The notes below the pieces were generated by a model, which saw only the letters and a program-made list of their open reading frames with translations, was not told where the DNA came from and did not search any database. From NCBI RefSeq assembly GCF_024723735.1, contig NZ_JANQDU010000002.1:573001-637000 (forward strand): a stretch of DNA of 64,000 nucleotides, in the 5' to 3' direction. This stretch comes from Frigidibacter sp. ROC022 (GTDB taxonomy: Bacteria > Pseudomonadota > Alphaproteobacteria > Rhodobacterales > Rhodobacteraceae). Made by a program: the position numbers and the translations under genes. Positions 41,988 through 51,038 of this stretch are shown in pieces; within the stretch, counting starts at the first letter, position 1, and each line of letters starts with the position of its first letter.

Positions 41988-43108
41988 ACCGGTCGTCCCC
42001 GAGACCCGCGCAGGCGCCGCGCCGCCTTGCCGTCTGCCTCACCAGCCTGGGCCACGGCGGGGCGCAACGCGCCCTGGTGACCCTGGTGTCGTCTCTCGTG
42101 AAGCGCGGCTGGACCATCGACCTGCTCGTTTTCAGCAGCTCGGGCTCCTATCTCGACGATGTGCCTTCCGGGGTCATCCTGCATGTGATCGGAGGGACAC
42201 TGCCGCGGCAGTTGCTGGGGATCCGGCGCTATGCCCTTCGCCATCCCGCGGCGGTATTCCTGTCGGGTCAGACCCGGATGAGCCGGGTCATGGGCCTGGC
42301 GTGCCGTCTCGGCCTGTTCCGTCAACCCCTGGTGATCCGGGAGCCGAACCGGATCGTTGCCGAGAAATCCCGCGGCTCGGGCCGCCTCTGGGCCGCGTTC
42401 ATGCCCTGGCTCTACCGCGCCGCCTCGGGCTATGTCACGCTCAGCACCGCCGCGCGCGATGACCTGGCAACGATGCTCGGGATCGATCCGAAAGGCCTGC
42501 CGCTGATCCCCAATGCGGTCGATCAGCAGCTGGTCGAATCCCGGGGCCGCGCGCCGCTCGACCATCCATGGTTCGTCCGCGACCGACACTGCCCGGTGAT
42601 CCTCGGAGTCGGGCGGCTGGTGCCGCAAAAGGGGTTCGAGACCCTGATCGACGCGGTCGCGGCACTGCGGACGCATGGGCCGGTCCGGCTGGTCATTCTC
42701 GGGCAGGGTCCGTTGGAACAGGCGTTGAGAGACCGGGCGGCGGCGGCCGGTCTTGGGGCGGATTTCGATTTGCCCGGGTTTCAGGAGAACCCCTATCGCT
42801 TCATGGCACGTGCCGATGTCTTCGTGCTCTCGTCCCGATGGGAGGGCAGCCCGAACGCGCTGATCGAAGCGATGGCCACCGGAACCCCGGTCGTTGCCTG
42901 CGACTGCCCGAGCGGCCCGCGCGAGGTGCTTGCCTCGCCGGAACTCGGTCCGCTGGTGCCGGTCGGTGACGCCCCGGCCCTGGCCCGGGCCATTGCCCGG
43001 GTTCTGGAGGATCCGGGCGACCCCGCGCTGCGGATTGCCCATGTCCGCGCCCGGCATGGTCCCGAGGAACTGGCCCGCGCCTATGAGAAGGTGTTGACCG
43101 ATGCGTGA
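41984..43108 (+). CDS. Family 4 glycosyltransferase
   Basis: A 374-residue GT4 enzyme. The N-terminal acceptor domain has LTSLGHGGAQRALVTLVSSL. The donor domain has ILGVGRLVPQKGFETLIDA, LVILGQGPL, LPGFQENPYRFMARADVFVLSSRWEGSPNALIEAMATGTPVVA (catalytic EGSPNALIEA) and CPSGPREVL. This arrangement resembles GalNAc/PglH-like and WbbX-like enzymes. It is the last gene of the plus-strand group and faces the spike gene end at 43161. Confidence 0.88.
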   Translation: MNRSSPRPAQAPRRLAVCLTSLGHGGAQRALVTLVSSLVKRGWTIDLLVFSSSGSYLDDVPSGVILHVIGGTLPRQLLGIRRYALRHPAAVFLSGQTRMSRVMGLACRLGLFRQPLVIREPNRIVAEKSRGSGRLWAAFMPWLYRAASGYVTLSTAARDDLATMLGIDPKGLPLIPNAVDQQLVESRGRAPLDHPWFVRDRHCPVILGVGRLVPQKGFETLIDAVAALRTHGPVRLVILGQGPLEQALRDRAAAAGLGADFDLPGFQENPYRFMARADVFVLSSRWEGSPNALIEAMATGTPVVACDCPSGPREVLASPELGPLVPVGDAPALARAIARVLEDPGDPALRIAHVRARHGPEELARAYEKVLTDA

Positions 43109-43160
43109 CATTGCCAGCCGCCCCGAAGAGCCGGCGGGCCGCGGCGCCGGTCCGGGGTGC

Positions 43161-44168
43161 TCAGGTCGTCAGCCGCTCCAGTTGCGCCGCGGTCATCAGC
43201 GACGGATAGAGCAGCACGCTGGACAGGAGCAGCCGCTTTGGCTTGTTCCCCGAATAGCCCTCGGCCAGGCGCAGCCGCGTCGGGCTCTGGAAGGACACGG
43301 TGCTGTCCAGCGCCCCGGAAACCCCGTTTCGCGCGGCCTGGAAGTGGTTCGGTCCGACGCTCATGGCAAGGGCGAAGGGCGCCCCGGTCCCCGGCCCGCC
43401 GGATTCGGAGAACTCGGCCTGCAATGCCCCGCCATCGTAGATCTGGGCCTGGACAATCCCGTGCCCCGGATGCCAGCGGACATTCTGCCGCGAGGCATCC
43501 GCGTCCGCGTCCAGCTGCACGAGACGATCATAGCCGGCCGCCACATCGATCTGGCCGCGCACCGCCAGGGTATAGCCGGCTCCGATCCCGAGTCCGGAGA
43601 CCGGGATCGGTGCCACGAGATCGGCGGCACGACTGGCGGCGCCGTCGTCACCCGGGATGTAGGACGTGGCCATGCCGCCGGTCTCGAGCTGCATCATCCG
43701 GACGTCGCCGGCGGGTGTCGCCGTCAGTGTCCCCGTCGCCGGCGTGAAACTGACGATCCTGCGCAGCGTTGCGCCGGTGCCGACGACCGAGGCGGAATAG
43801 GCCCCGGAGAGTGTCACCGTGCCCGTGCCATGAAAGCTGAGCGTGTAGGTCTGCGCGGTCACTGTCACCGACTGCCCGGAGACCGGGGCCGCGCCCCCGA
43901 TGAGCCGCGTCGCCCCGTCCTCGAGCAACAGCGCCCGCGCTGCGGCGGTCTGCGTGTAGCGCGCCACATTCGCGGCGACCGTCCGCACGTTGTCGGCTGC
44001 ATCGACATAGCTGGCGGCACTGGCCCTGGTCAGCACCCAGGGGATGGTGTGGAAGCCGGACGCGAAATCGAGCACGGCGGCCGGCAGCTGCCCGTCGATC
44101 GCAAGGAGGGCGAGCGGCACGACGCCGCCCATCCCGCTCAGGCCGACGCCGCCGATCCCCAGCATCAT
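43161..44168 (-). CDS. GTA-type head spike fibre-like protein (GhsB-like)
   Basis: A 335-residue beta-rich protein, low in Cys and rich in Gly, Ala, Thr and Ser. An N-terminal segment near residues 35-95 (FASGFHTIPWVLTRASAASY, ARYTQTAAARALLLEDGATR) resembles phage and GTA fibre proteins with 'annotation' of sample-like loops, and the C-terminal half looks like a concanavalin-A-like carbohydrate-binding sandwich (YTLAVRGQIDVAAGYDRLVQL...RLRLAEGYSGNKP). It starts with ATG at 44168, overlapping the spike base gene by ATGA. That partner is the strongest support. GhsB in Rhodobacter capsulatus binds the capsule. No signal peptide is seen. Confidence 0.65.
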   Translation of the reverse strand: MMLGIGGVGLSGMGGVVPLALLAIDGQLPAAVLDFASGFHTIPWVLTRASAASYVDAADNVRTVAANVARYTQTAAARALLLEDGATRLIGGAAPVSGQSVTVTAQTYTLSFHGTGTVTLSGAYSASVVGTGATLRRIVSFTPATGTLTATPAGDVRMMQLETGGMATSYIPGDDGAASRAADLVAPIPVSGLGIGAGYTLAVRGQIDVAAGYDRLVQLDADADASRQNVRWHPGHGIVQAQIYDGGALQAEFSESGGPGTGAPFALAMSVGPNHFQAARNGVSGALDSTVSFQSPTRLRLAEGYSGNKPKRLLLSSVLLYPSLMTAAQLERLTT

Positions 44169-44431
44169 CGCCACCCCGTCAGTCCGGTTGCCGTGGTGCC
44201 GGTCTCCCAGATCCGGATTGCCCAGATCGAATGCTGCCCGACCGGCAAGGGCCCGGTGGTGCAGACCTCCCCCGTGCGCGCATGGGTGTATCGGACCACG
44301 CCGCCCGAGGTCCCGATCGTCACGGCGCGGACCGGCACCGCAAGATCGACGGTATCGTTGGGGATGATCTCGAAGCCTCCGATACTCGGGCCATCGATGC
44401 CGACCGAGCTGTTCCTGAATCTGTCAGTCAT
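44165..44431 (-). CDS. Head spike base protein, RCAP_rcc01079 family (GhsA-like)
   Basis: An 88-residue protein with the layout of the spike base family first seen in R. capsulatus: start MTDRFRNSSVGIDGPS, the central IIPNDTVDLAVPVRAVTIG and the end IWETGTTATGLTGW. In that bacterium the protein forms the base of the gene transfer agent's head spikes. GAGGAG lies 5 bases before the ATG at 44431. No other GTA structural gene is in the window; head spike genes are known to lie away from the main GTA cluster. Confidence 0.78.
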   Translation of the reverse strand: MTDRFRNSSVGIDGPSIGGFEIIPNDTVDLAVPVRAVTIGTSGGVVRYTHARTGEVCTTGPLPVGQHSIWAIRIWETGTTATGLTGWR

Positions 44432-44542
44432 GGTCACTCCTCTGAAGAAACCGGCGCACTGTGACCATGCGGTGGTGAAAGAGCGGTTAGGCCAGCGCGC
44501 GCAGGCTTCCCTGTCTGAACGCATTGCGACGGAGTGATGCCG

Positions 44543-45379
44543 ATGGCCGATCCGAAAAGCACGGTCTATCCGGAAACACTGGCCGGCGGATTCACGAGGG
44601 TCGATGGCACGATCCAGTTCTTCACCCGGATCAGGGCGCTGCTGGAACCCGGCTTCACGGTGCTGGACCTCGGGGCCGGTCGTGGCCAGGCATTCCACGG
44701 CGACAAGCTGCCGTTCCGCAAGGCCCTGCGGCAGCTGCGGGGGCATTGTGCCGAGGTGATCGGATGCGATCCGGACCCGGTGGTGCTGACAAATCCCTCG
44801 CTCGATCGGGCGTTCCTGATGGGCGATGACGGACGCCTGGATCTCGACGAAGCCAGCATCGACCTGATCCTGTGCGACTTCGTGCTGGAACATGTTGCCG
44901 ACCCGGGTGCCTTCGTGTCCGAGGTTCATCGCGTGCTCAGGCCGGGCGGCTGGTTCTGCGCCCGCACGCCGAACAAATGGGGCTATATCGCACTTGGCTC
45001 CCGGATCATCCCCGAAAGGCTGCATTCCCGGGTGCTGCGCAGGGCGCAACCCGACCGCAAGGCCGAGGACGTGTTCCCGACACTCTACCGGCTGAACACG
45101 AGATCGGCCCTGCGGAGCCACTTCCCTCGCCGGGACTGGCTCGACGGCAGCTATGTCTGGAATGCCGAACCGGCCTATTTCGGCCGCTCGGTGCTGGCCT
45201 GGCGATTGGCGAGCGTGGCGCTGAAATTCCTGCCGCAGGCCCTTGGCAGCATGCTCATGGTCTTCATGCAGAAGCGGGGCCCTTCCGCCGGCATCCCGGC
45301 AGGCCCCGCCCGTTCCAATTCGGAACCGCAATTGGTCAACGATAATGGGGGTGGACAGGACCCGGTTCCAATCCGCTAA
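44543..45379 (+). CDS. SAM-dependent methyltransferase
   Basis: A 278-residue class I methyltransferase. The SAM-binding motif VLDLGAGRGQAF (near 41) is followed by an acidic motif IGCDPDP, then DLILCDFVLEHVADPGAFVSEVHRVLRPGGWF, typical of Methyltransf_11 enzymes. It may methylate a sugar of the polysaccharide or a lipid carrier-linked intermediate. The start is the ATG at 44543, with GGAG 8 bases upstream; GTG/ATG codons at 44534 and 44537 are alternatives. Confidence 0.82.
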   Translation: MADPKSTVYPETLAGGFTRVDGTIQFFTRIRALLEPGFTVLDLGAGRGQAFHGDKLPFRKALRQLRGHCAEVIGCDPDPVVLTNPSLDRAFLMGDDGRLDLDEASIDLILCDFVLEHVADPGAFVSEVHRVLRPGGWFCARTPNKWGYIALGSRIIPERLHSRVLRRAQPDRKAEDVFPTLYRLNTRSALRSHFPRRDWLDGSYVWNAEPAYFGRSVLAWRLASVALKFLPQALGSMLMVFMQKRGPSAGIPAGPARSNSEPQLVNDNGGGQDPVPIR

Positions 45380-45419
45380 TTGGAAAAGGGTTTAATTCCG
45401 CCAGATAGGACAAGTCCTA

Positions 45420-46898
45420 ATGGCTTTATTCGGGCTGTTTGCACTCTTCTTGCTCGGCATTGCGCTTTCCTTGGGGTTTCAGGCCGTGCCCGAGGGGTTC
45501 AGCCCCTCTCTGGCGATCCTCGCGCTCCTGCTCTTCGCCCTGCTGTTCCTGCGCGCGGTCCGGCACCCGGTGACACTGCAGGCCGGACATCCGACCCAAT
45601 TCCACGGCGAGGTTCTGTTTCTTGTCTTCAGCTTCTTCCTGCTGCTGCATCCCTATCTGCTGGTGATCCTCGGTGCGGTAGAGATCGACACGCAATCCAA
45701 GTTCGTCGTCAATTACAGGGACATGAGCAACAAGGCCCTGATCGCGAGCATGGTGCTGCTGGTCGGCTTCACGATGGGGACGGTCAGCCGGTTCCGGTCG
45801 CGGCTGCCCATGGGCCAGCTGGCACGCGACATCCCCGGACTGTTCCCCGTTGTCCTGTTGCTGCTGGAAGTGGCCGCGATCGGAGGGTTCTTTACGCTGG
45901 GCGGAGCCGGCTGGCTGCAGTCGAACTACAACCGCCAGGCCCAGGTGGAAGACGGCCTGCTGAATCACGTCTTCCAGTTGGCCACGCTGCTGTCGATGGC
46001 CGCCTTCGCCTCGGGCTTGTTCGGGCTGCACCGCGGGCGGGTCCCTGTGGCGAGCAGGCTCGGCATGGCGGCCGGCGCGGTCTGGGCGCTGGCACTGATG
46101 ATGATCGGCGACCGGAACTCCCTGTTCCTGATCCTGACGGTGATCTTCTCCGGTCTCGGCCTGTTCTTCCTACGGGTCAGGCTGGGGGCACTGGCCTTGC
46201 TGACCTTCCTGGCATTGACCATCTACGACGGTTTCGAAAAGGCCCGGCGGATCGAGGGGCGCTCGCTCGGCGCCGTCGTCGCCGCGATCGTCGATCCCGC
46301 GAACAACGAGTCGCTGGCAAGGAGCAGCCTCGGCAACACCACGGCCGTCGTGCGCGCCGGATTCGGCTATGTCCCGGCCGTCGTCGATCACACCGACGGC
46401 CGCCTCTTCGCCATCGCGCTGGCCGGCGTGGTGCCGAAGATCCGGGGGCCGATATTCGGCGACGACCCGATGCGCAGCAGCAGTTCCGCCATCCTCACCC
46501 GCGCCCTGCTCGGGGCCAATGCGTCCTATGGTGTCGGCACTTCGATCGTCAGCGATCTCTACATCGACCTCGGGATCTGGTTCGTCCTGTTCGGCGCCTT
46601 CCTGCTCGGGCGCTTGTGGGGCTGGCTGCGATACCGCGCCGAGCGTTTCCCAGAGGATCACGACTCGGTCGTCCTGTTCCTTGTCGGTGTGGCCGTCTTT
46701 GCCGAACTGCCCCGCTACGGGTTTGCCTTCGCGGTGCGGCCGGTGGCATGGACGATGCTGTTGCTCTGGGGCACGCGCCTGCTGTCACGCATTTTCAGCC
46801 GGGCGCCATATGATCCGCCGGCGCCGGGCATGGCCGCCCTTCCGGTGTCCGGCTCACGGTCCATCCATCCGCAACCGGCCAAGAATGCGGCGCCGTAA
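45420..46898 (+). CDS. O-antigen/capsule polymerase-like membrane protein (Wzy-like)
   Basis: A 492-residue integral membrane protein with roughly ten or more transmembrane helices spread along its length and a large loop near 270-345 (FEKARRIEGRSLG to FGDDPMRSSSS). Size and profile fit Wzy polymerases, which join repeat units on undecaprenyl diphosphate in the periplasm; Wzy proteins share little sequence. The facing flippase-like gene supports the call. The last 45 bases overlap the end of that gene on the other strand. Confidence 0.68.
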   Translation: MALFGLFALFLLGIALSLGFQAVPEGFSPSLAILALLLFALLFLRAVRHPVTLQAGHPTQFHGEVLFLVFSFFLLLHPYLLVILGAVEIDTQSKFVVNYRDMSNKALIASMVLLVGFTMGTVSRFRSRLPMGQLARDIPGLFPVVLLLLEVAAIGGFFTLGGAGWLQSNYNRQAQVEDGLLNHVFQLATLLSMAAFASGLFGLHRGRVPVASRLGMAAGAVWALALMMIGDRNSLFLILTVIFSGLGLFFLRVRLGALALLTFLALTIYDGFEKARRIEGRSLGAVVAAIVDPANNESLARSSLGNTTAVVRAGFGYVPAVVDHTDGRLFAIALAGVVPKIRGPIFGDDPMRSSSSAILTRALLGANASYGVGTSIVSDLYIDLGIWFVLFGAFLLGRLWGWLRYRAERFPEDHDSVVLFLVGVAVFAELPRYGFAFAVRPVAWTMLLLWGTRLLSRIFSRAPYDPPAPGMAALPVSGSRSIHPQPAKNAAP

Positions 46899-48389
46899 TC
46901 CGCTGCCGGGCAGGAGCCTGGCAAGGATTTGCGCGACCATGTCTCGCTCCCAGGCGCCCAGCACCCGGCCGGGAAAGGCCAGCATGGTTCCCAACCCGAT
47001 TGCCCCGGCCACGAGCGCGCCACAGATCAGGGTGACGAGGGGCAGCCCCGGATCCACCCGCAGGGCGCTGGCGGCAAGGAAAAGCCCCGCGGCCATGCCC
47101 AGGCTCAACAGCGCCGGCCGCGCCATGGCCAGGATCAGGGCCAGGACCTGCCCCCCCGACATCCATGCCATCAGCCCAAGCGCCGCCAGCCATTGCAGCA
47201 GAGTGGCCGCCAGCACCCCGATGGATGCCCCGACGATCCCCGACCACCGCGCGCCGAGCCAGACCAGGAGCACCAGTGCCATCGTCATCACGAGGTTCAT
47301 CCAGAACAGCAGCTTCTGGCGGCCGAGCGCCCGGCCCACCGCCGATGCCAGCCGCGGCCCGAAGCCCAGACCAAGCGCCAGGGACAGGCACTGAAACGGG
47401 ATGATCGACTCCTCCCAGCCCGGGCCGAGGAACACCCGGATCAGTTCCGGCGCCAGCACGCAGAAGACAAGCCCGATCGGGAAGGACAGCAATGTCCCCG
47501 CGGCATTGGCGTTCCGCACGGCCTGCCGAAACCGCGCCGGATCATCGCGCATGCGGGCTAGGGAGGGAAAGATCACCGAGCGGATGGTCAGGCCCAGCAA
47601 TGTGTCCATCGGCGTCGCCGACAGGGCGTAGGCCCGCGAATAGAACCCCAGGGCGTGTCCTCCCAGAACCGAGCCGACGACCAGGTTGTCGACCTGTTTC
47701 GTCGAGGTCGTGAAGAACCGGTTCGCGGTGCCGAAAAGCGCGAATCTCAGAAGATGGCGGAGCATCCCGGCCCTGCTGCCGGCCGGAACCGGGGCACCGC
47801 GCCTTGCGTCGGCGGGCAACCGGGCAAGCCGGAAGGCGGAATAGAACAGCTTGACCGCAGCCAGGGCCACATAGGCAAAGGCAAGCGAGAAGGCGCCCGG
47901 CCGCAGAAGCGTCGCGGTCACCCCGAAGCCGGTGAAGCCGATCATGTAGCCGATGATGTTGCTCGTCCCGACGACGCTGACCCGGCCGGCCCGGATCAGC
48001 ATCGCCTCGACCGGCACCAGGAAGAGGTCGAGAAACAGGTTCAGCCCCGTCACGAGCAGGACGGGCGCCAGCCCCGCGACGCCCGTCCAGGCCTCGATCC
48101 GCCCGGCCAGCGCAGCGGTTAGCAGGTAGGAGGTCAGGGCCATCGCCCCCATCGCCCGCCATGCCAGCCGCAGTTGCGCCCGCGATACGGTTTCGGACTG
48201 GATCAAGGCATCGCGCATGTCGAGTTGAGCAACCAGTGAAACCAGCGCCTGAATGGTCAGCGCCATGGCCACGACCCCGAATTGCTCGGGCGCCAGCAGC
48301 CGCGCCAGGATCGCCAGCGAGATCAGGCGCACCGCCAGGCTGAGGATCGAGGTTGTGACCACCGAAAGCGCGGCGGAAAGTGCGTTCAT
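46854..48389 (-). CDS. Polysaccharide flippase-like protein (Wzx family)
   Basis: A 511-residue membrane protein of the polysaccharide transporter (MATE/PST) family, with about 12-14 helices. N-terminal LISLAILARLLAPEQFGVVAMALTI and RDALIQSE, then KQVDNLVVGSVLGGHALGFYSRAYALSATP, are typical of WzxC/lipopolysaccharide flippases. It would move lipid-linked repeat units across the inner membrane for the polymerase encoded opposite. The 3' ends of the two genes overlap by 45 bases (46854-46898). Confidence 0.85.
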   Translation of the reverse strand: MNALSAALSVVTTSILSLAVRLISLAILARLLAPEQFGVVAMALTIQALVSLVAQLDMRDALIQSETVSRAQLRLAWRAMGAMALTSYLLTAALAGRIEAWTGVAGLAPVLLVTGLNLFLDLFLVPVEAMLIRAGRVSVVGTSNIIGYMIGFTGFGVTATLLRPGAFSLAFAYVALAAVKLFYSAFRLARLPADARRGAPVPAGSRAGMLRHLLRFALFGTANRFFTTSTKQVDNLVVGSVLGGHALGFYSRAYALSATPMDTLLGLTIRSVIFPSLARMRDDPARFRQAVRNANAAGTLLSFPIGLVFCVLAPELIRVFLGPGWEESIIPFQCLSLALGLGFGPRLASAVGRALGRQKLLFWMNLVMTMALVLLVWLGARWSGIVGASIGVLAATLLQWLAALGLMAWMSGGQVLALILAMARPALLSLGMAAGLFLAASALRVDPGLPLVTLICGALVAGAIGLGTMLAFPGRVLGAWERDMVAQILARLLPGSGLRRRILGRLRMDGP

Positions 48390-48797
48390 CCTGCTCCAGC
48401 CCCCGGTTGTCCGGACCGGACCCGAGGCAGACGCCCCCAGGGATCCGGTCGCCTCCAGGCCATGCGCTCAGGGCATGACCTGCCGAGATGCGGACAGCTT
48501 CCCCCCGCCGGGACGATCTCTGCAAGCGGATTCGATGCCGCAAGGTCAACGCGGGCCGTGACGGAAGTCCTCCGGGTCGGCAACCTGCATCCCGGTTGCC
48601 CTGCAGCCACGGAAGGAACGCCTCGCCGACACCCGGGTGCCACCGGTCGCCGATTGAGAGGCTTGCCAGAGACCACGCCGAATCCGCGTGACAAAGCCAC
48701 TCGCGGCGCCATTCGCCCGGCACCGATCTGGACCCTTGGCGGCTCGCTTTTCCGGCCGTGCGCCGAAAGGGAGATGCGAAGGAGGGGTGAATCAACC
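48390..48797. other. Intergenic stretch without a supported gene
   Basis: No gene is supported here. Short frames on both strands lack ribosome sites and family likeness. The promoter for the minus-strand flippase gene must lie in its left part. The right end runs into a bidirectional terminator. Confidence 0.5.
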
Positions 48798-48833
48798 AAA
48801 AACCCCGCGATCCATCGGGATCACGGGGTTTTT
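48798..48833. terminator. Bidirectional intrinsic terminator
   Basis: Sixteen-base arms (48798-48813 and 48818-48833) pair with one mismatch around ATCG. A5 precedes and T5 follows the GC stem CCCCG, so it would stop transcription from both sides. It isolates the polysaccharide locus from the tRNA gene. Confidence 0.88.
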
Positions 48834-48843
48834 CGCTGAAATC

Positions 48844-48928
48844 TGGTGCCCAGGAGAGGACTCGAACCTCCACGCCTTGCGGCACACGGACCTGAACCGT
48901 GCGCGTCTACCAATTCCGCCACCTGGGC
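48844..48928 (-). tRNA. tRNA-Leu (anticodon CAG)
   Basis: Read on the minus strand, the gene begins GCCCAGG at 48928 and ends CCTGGGCACCA at 48844, so the acceptor stem pairs perfectly and CCA is encoded. The anticodon arm is CACGG-TTCAGGT-CCGTG, giving CAG. The T-arm holds GGTTCGAGTCC, and a long variable arm (GCCGCAAGGCG) is present, as in all leucine tRNAs. Length is 85 bases. No integrase lies next to its 3' end. Confidence 0.97.
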
Positions 48929-49057
48929 AGGTGTCGTGGAGGCGGTGAATATCCGGCTGATTCTGGGGTGTCAACGGGAGAATCCACCTGTCCTGCGACT
49001 TGTCGTGTCGGCGCGAGAGGGCTACAGGGAAGGGCAAGACCATATGGAGAGACGCGG

Positions 49058-50044
49058 ATGTCGAAACTCGCCACGATTTACGGCGGATCGGGCTTTCTCG
49101 GGCGCTATGTCACGCGGCGGCTGGCCAAGGAGGGCTGGCGGGTTCGCGTTGCCGTGCGGCATCCGAACCTGGCCGGATTCGTTCGGCCCTATGGCACGCC
49201 CGGGCAGGTCGAGCCGGTATTCTGCAACATTCGCGATGATGCTTCGGTGCAGGCCGCACTGGCCGGCGCCGATGTGGTCATCAACTGCGTCGGAACCTTC
49301 GACCAGAAGGGCGCCAACAATTTCGACGCGGTGCAGCACGAAGGGGCCGAGCGGATCGCCCGACTCGCCGCCGCGTCCGGGGTGGCGCGGCTGGTGCATG
49401 TCTCGGCTCTGGGCGCCGATGCCGAGAGCGAGTCGCAGTATTTCCAGAGCAAGGCGGCCGGAGAGGCGGCGGTTCTGGCGCAGATGCCCGATGCGGTGAT
49501 CCTGCGGCCTTCGGTGATGTTCGGGCCCGAGGACGGGTTCTTCAACCGTTTCGCCACGATGACCCGATTCGGCCCGGTGCTGGCCCTGGTCGGTGGCAAC
49601 AGCCTGTTCCAGCCGGTCTATGTCGATGATGTGGCTGCCGCGGCGGTTCTGGCGGCCGATGGTCAGGCCGCGCCGGGGATCTACGAACTTGGTGGTCCCG
49701 ATGCCGAATCGCTGCGGGCGCTGATGCAGCGGATGCTGGCGACGATCCATCGCCGGCGCCTGATCGTCAATCTGCCGTTCTGGCTGGGCGGGCTGGTCGC
49801 CGGCCTGCTGGACTTCGGATCGGCCCTGACCCTGCGCCAGGTCCGCAACACCATCCTGACCCGCGACCAGGTCCGGCAGCTGCGCAGCGACAATGTCGTC
49901 GCGCCGGACGCCCGCGGTTTTGCCGAGCTGGGCCTGCACCCGACCGACATGGACGCGGTCCTGCCCGATTATCTCTGGCCCTACCGGCCCTCCGGTCAGT
50001 TCGATGCGATCAAGGACTCGGCCAAGCGGCTGAGGAAGACCTGA
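49058..50044 (+). CDS. Complex I NDUFA9-like NAD(P)-binding protein
   Basis: A 328-residue extended-SDR-like protein. The nucleotide motif is [17 protein letters not shown] (near 8), then VINCVGTF and [25 protein letters not shown], as in the NDUFA9 subfamily linked to respiratory complex I in alphaproteobacteria and mitochondria. It has probably lost dehydrogenase activity and stabilises the complex. The ATG at 49058 has GGAGA about 8 bases upstream. It is followed one base later by uppP. Confidence 0.88.
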   Translation: MSKLATIYGGSGFLGRYVTRRLAKEGWRVRVAVRHPNLAGFVRPYGTPGQVEPVFCNIRDDASVQAALAGADVVINCVGTFDQKGANNFDAVQHEGAERIARLAAASGVARLVHVSALGADAESESQYFQSKAAGEAAVLAQMPDAVILRPSVMFGPEDGFFNRFATMTRFGPVLALVGGNSLFQPVYVDDVAAAAVLAADGQAAPGIYELGGPDAESLRALMQRMLATIHRRRLIVNLPFWLGGLVAGLLDFGSALTLRQVRNTILTRDQVRQLRSDNVVAPDARGFAELGLHPTDMDAVLPDYLWPYRPSGQFDAIKDSAKRLRKT

Positions 50045-50045
50045 G

Positions 50046-50846
50046 TTGAACGATACACTGGTTGCGGCAGCCCTCGGGTTGATCGAGGGGCTGACCGAGT
50101 TCATCCCGGTGTCTTCCACCGGCCATCTGCTGCTGGCCGGCCATTTCCTGGGCTTCGAAAGCGCCGGCAAGACCTTCGAGGTGGTGATCCAGCTGGGCGC
50201 CATCGTGGCGATCGTGCTGGTCTATTTCACCCGGCTGGTGACGGTCTTTGCCGCCGCCCCTCATGATCCGGCGGCGCGGCGTTTCATCCTCTCGGTGCTG
50301 ATCGCCTTCCTGCCGGCGGTGGTGATCGGCGTGCTGGCGCATGACTTCATCAAGACCGTGCTGTTCGAGACCCCGATGCTGATCGCGGTGATGCTGGTGC
50401 TGGGCGGGGTGATTCTGCTGTTCGTCGACCGGCTGAAGGTGACGGTGCGCCATGACGACGCGATGGGCTTCCCGCTCGGCATGTCGCTGGCGATCGGCTG
50501 CGTGCAATGTCTGGCGATGATCCCCGGCGTGTCGCGCAGCGGTGCGACGATCGTCGGCTCGCTGCTGATGGGCGCTTCCAAGCGGGCCGCGGCCGAGTTC
50601 AGCTTCTTCCTGTCGATGCCGACCATGGCCGGCGCCTTCGCCTATGATCTCTACAAGAATCGGGACGTGCTGGATTTCTCGGACATCTGGCTGATCGTCA
50701 TCGGCTTCGCCATGGCCTTTGTCGCGGCGATTCTGGTGGTGCGGCGGCTTCTGGAGTTCGTGTCGCGCAATGGCTACGCGGTTTTCGGCTGGTGGCGGAT
50801 CGTGATCGGCCTCGCGGCCATGGCGGCGCTTGCCGTTGGTTTCTAA
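50046..50846 (+). CDS. uppP: Undecaprenyl-diphosphatase
   Basis: A 266-residue membrane enzyme that dephosphorylates undecaprenyl diphosphate so the lipid carrier of peptidoglycan and polysaccharide synthesis can be reused. Both active-site regions are present: [15 protein letters not shown] near the N-terminus and [10 protein letters not shown] (near 158). About eight transmembrane helices are visible. The start is TTG at 50046, as required by the conserved N-terminus; no ATG is near. It lies one base after the NDUFA9-like gene. Confidence 0.95.
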   Translation: MNDTLVAAALGLIEGLTEFIPVSSTGHLLLAGHFLGFESAGKTFEVVIQLGAIVAIVLVYFTRLVTVFAAAPHDPAARRFILSVLIAFLPAVVIGVLAHDFIKTVLFETPMLIAVMLVLGGVILLFVDRLKVTVRHDDAMGFPLGMSLAIGCVQCLAMIPGVSRSGATIVGSLLMGASKRAAAEFSFFLSMPTMAGAFAYDLYKNRDVLDFSDIWLIVIGFAMAFVAAILVVRRLLEFVSRNGYAVFGWWRIVIGLAAMAALAVGF

Positions 50847-50884
50847 CGGAAAATTATCTATAAGTAAGTATCGCTGACGTATAT

Positions 50885-50904
50885 TTGCCGCGCCGAGGCG
50901 GCAA
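50885..50904. terminator. Hairpin after uppP
   Basis: TTGCCGC (50885-50891) and GCGGCAA (50898-50904) pair around GCCGAG. The sequences on both sides are AT-rich. It may end the uppP transcript; the gltD promoter probably lies between here and 51030. Confidence 0.45.
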
Positions 50905-51038
50905 TCGAAGGTTTCCCGCGTCGGATATTCGATATTAGGACAGCAGTTCTTACTTTATTTTTCTCCGGGCTTCTTCTATTAGGCGCAGGCGGCCCGTGGA
51001 TCTGACCTTCGGCCCGCATACCGCAAGGAGCAGGACCC

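Noticed and set aside
43161-44431. Spike genes considered as part of a prophage
   Set aside because: No capsid, portal, tail or lysis genes surround them. The neighbours are polysaccharide genes, and the spike base family is tied to gene transfer agents.
48844-48928. tRNA-Leu considered as the attachment site of the integrative element
   Set aside because: The element lies about 35 kb away and no integrase or direct repeat is next to the tRNA 3' end.
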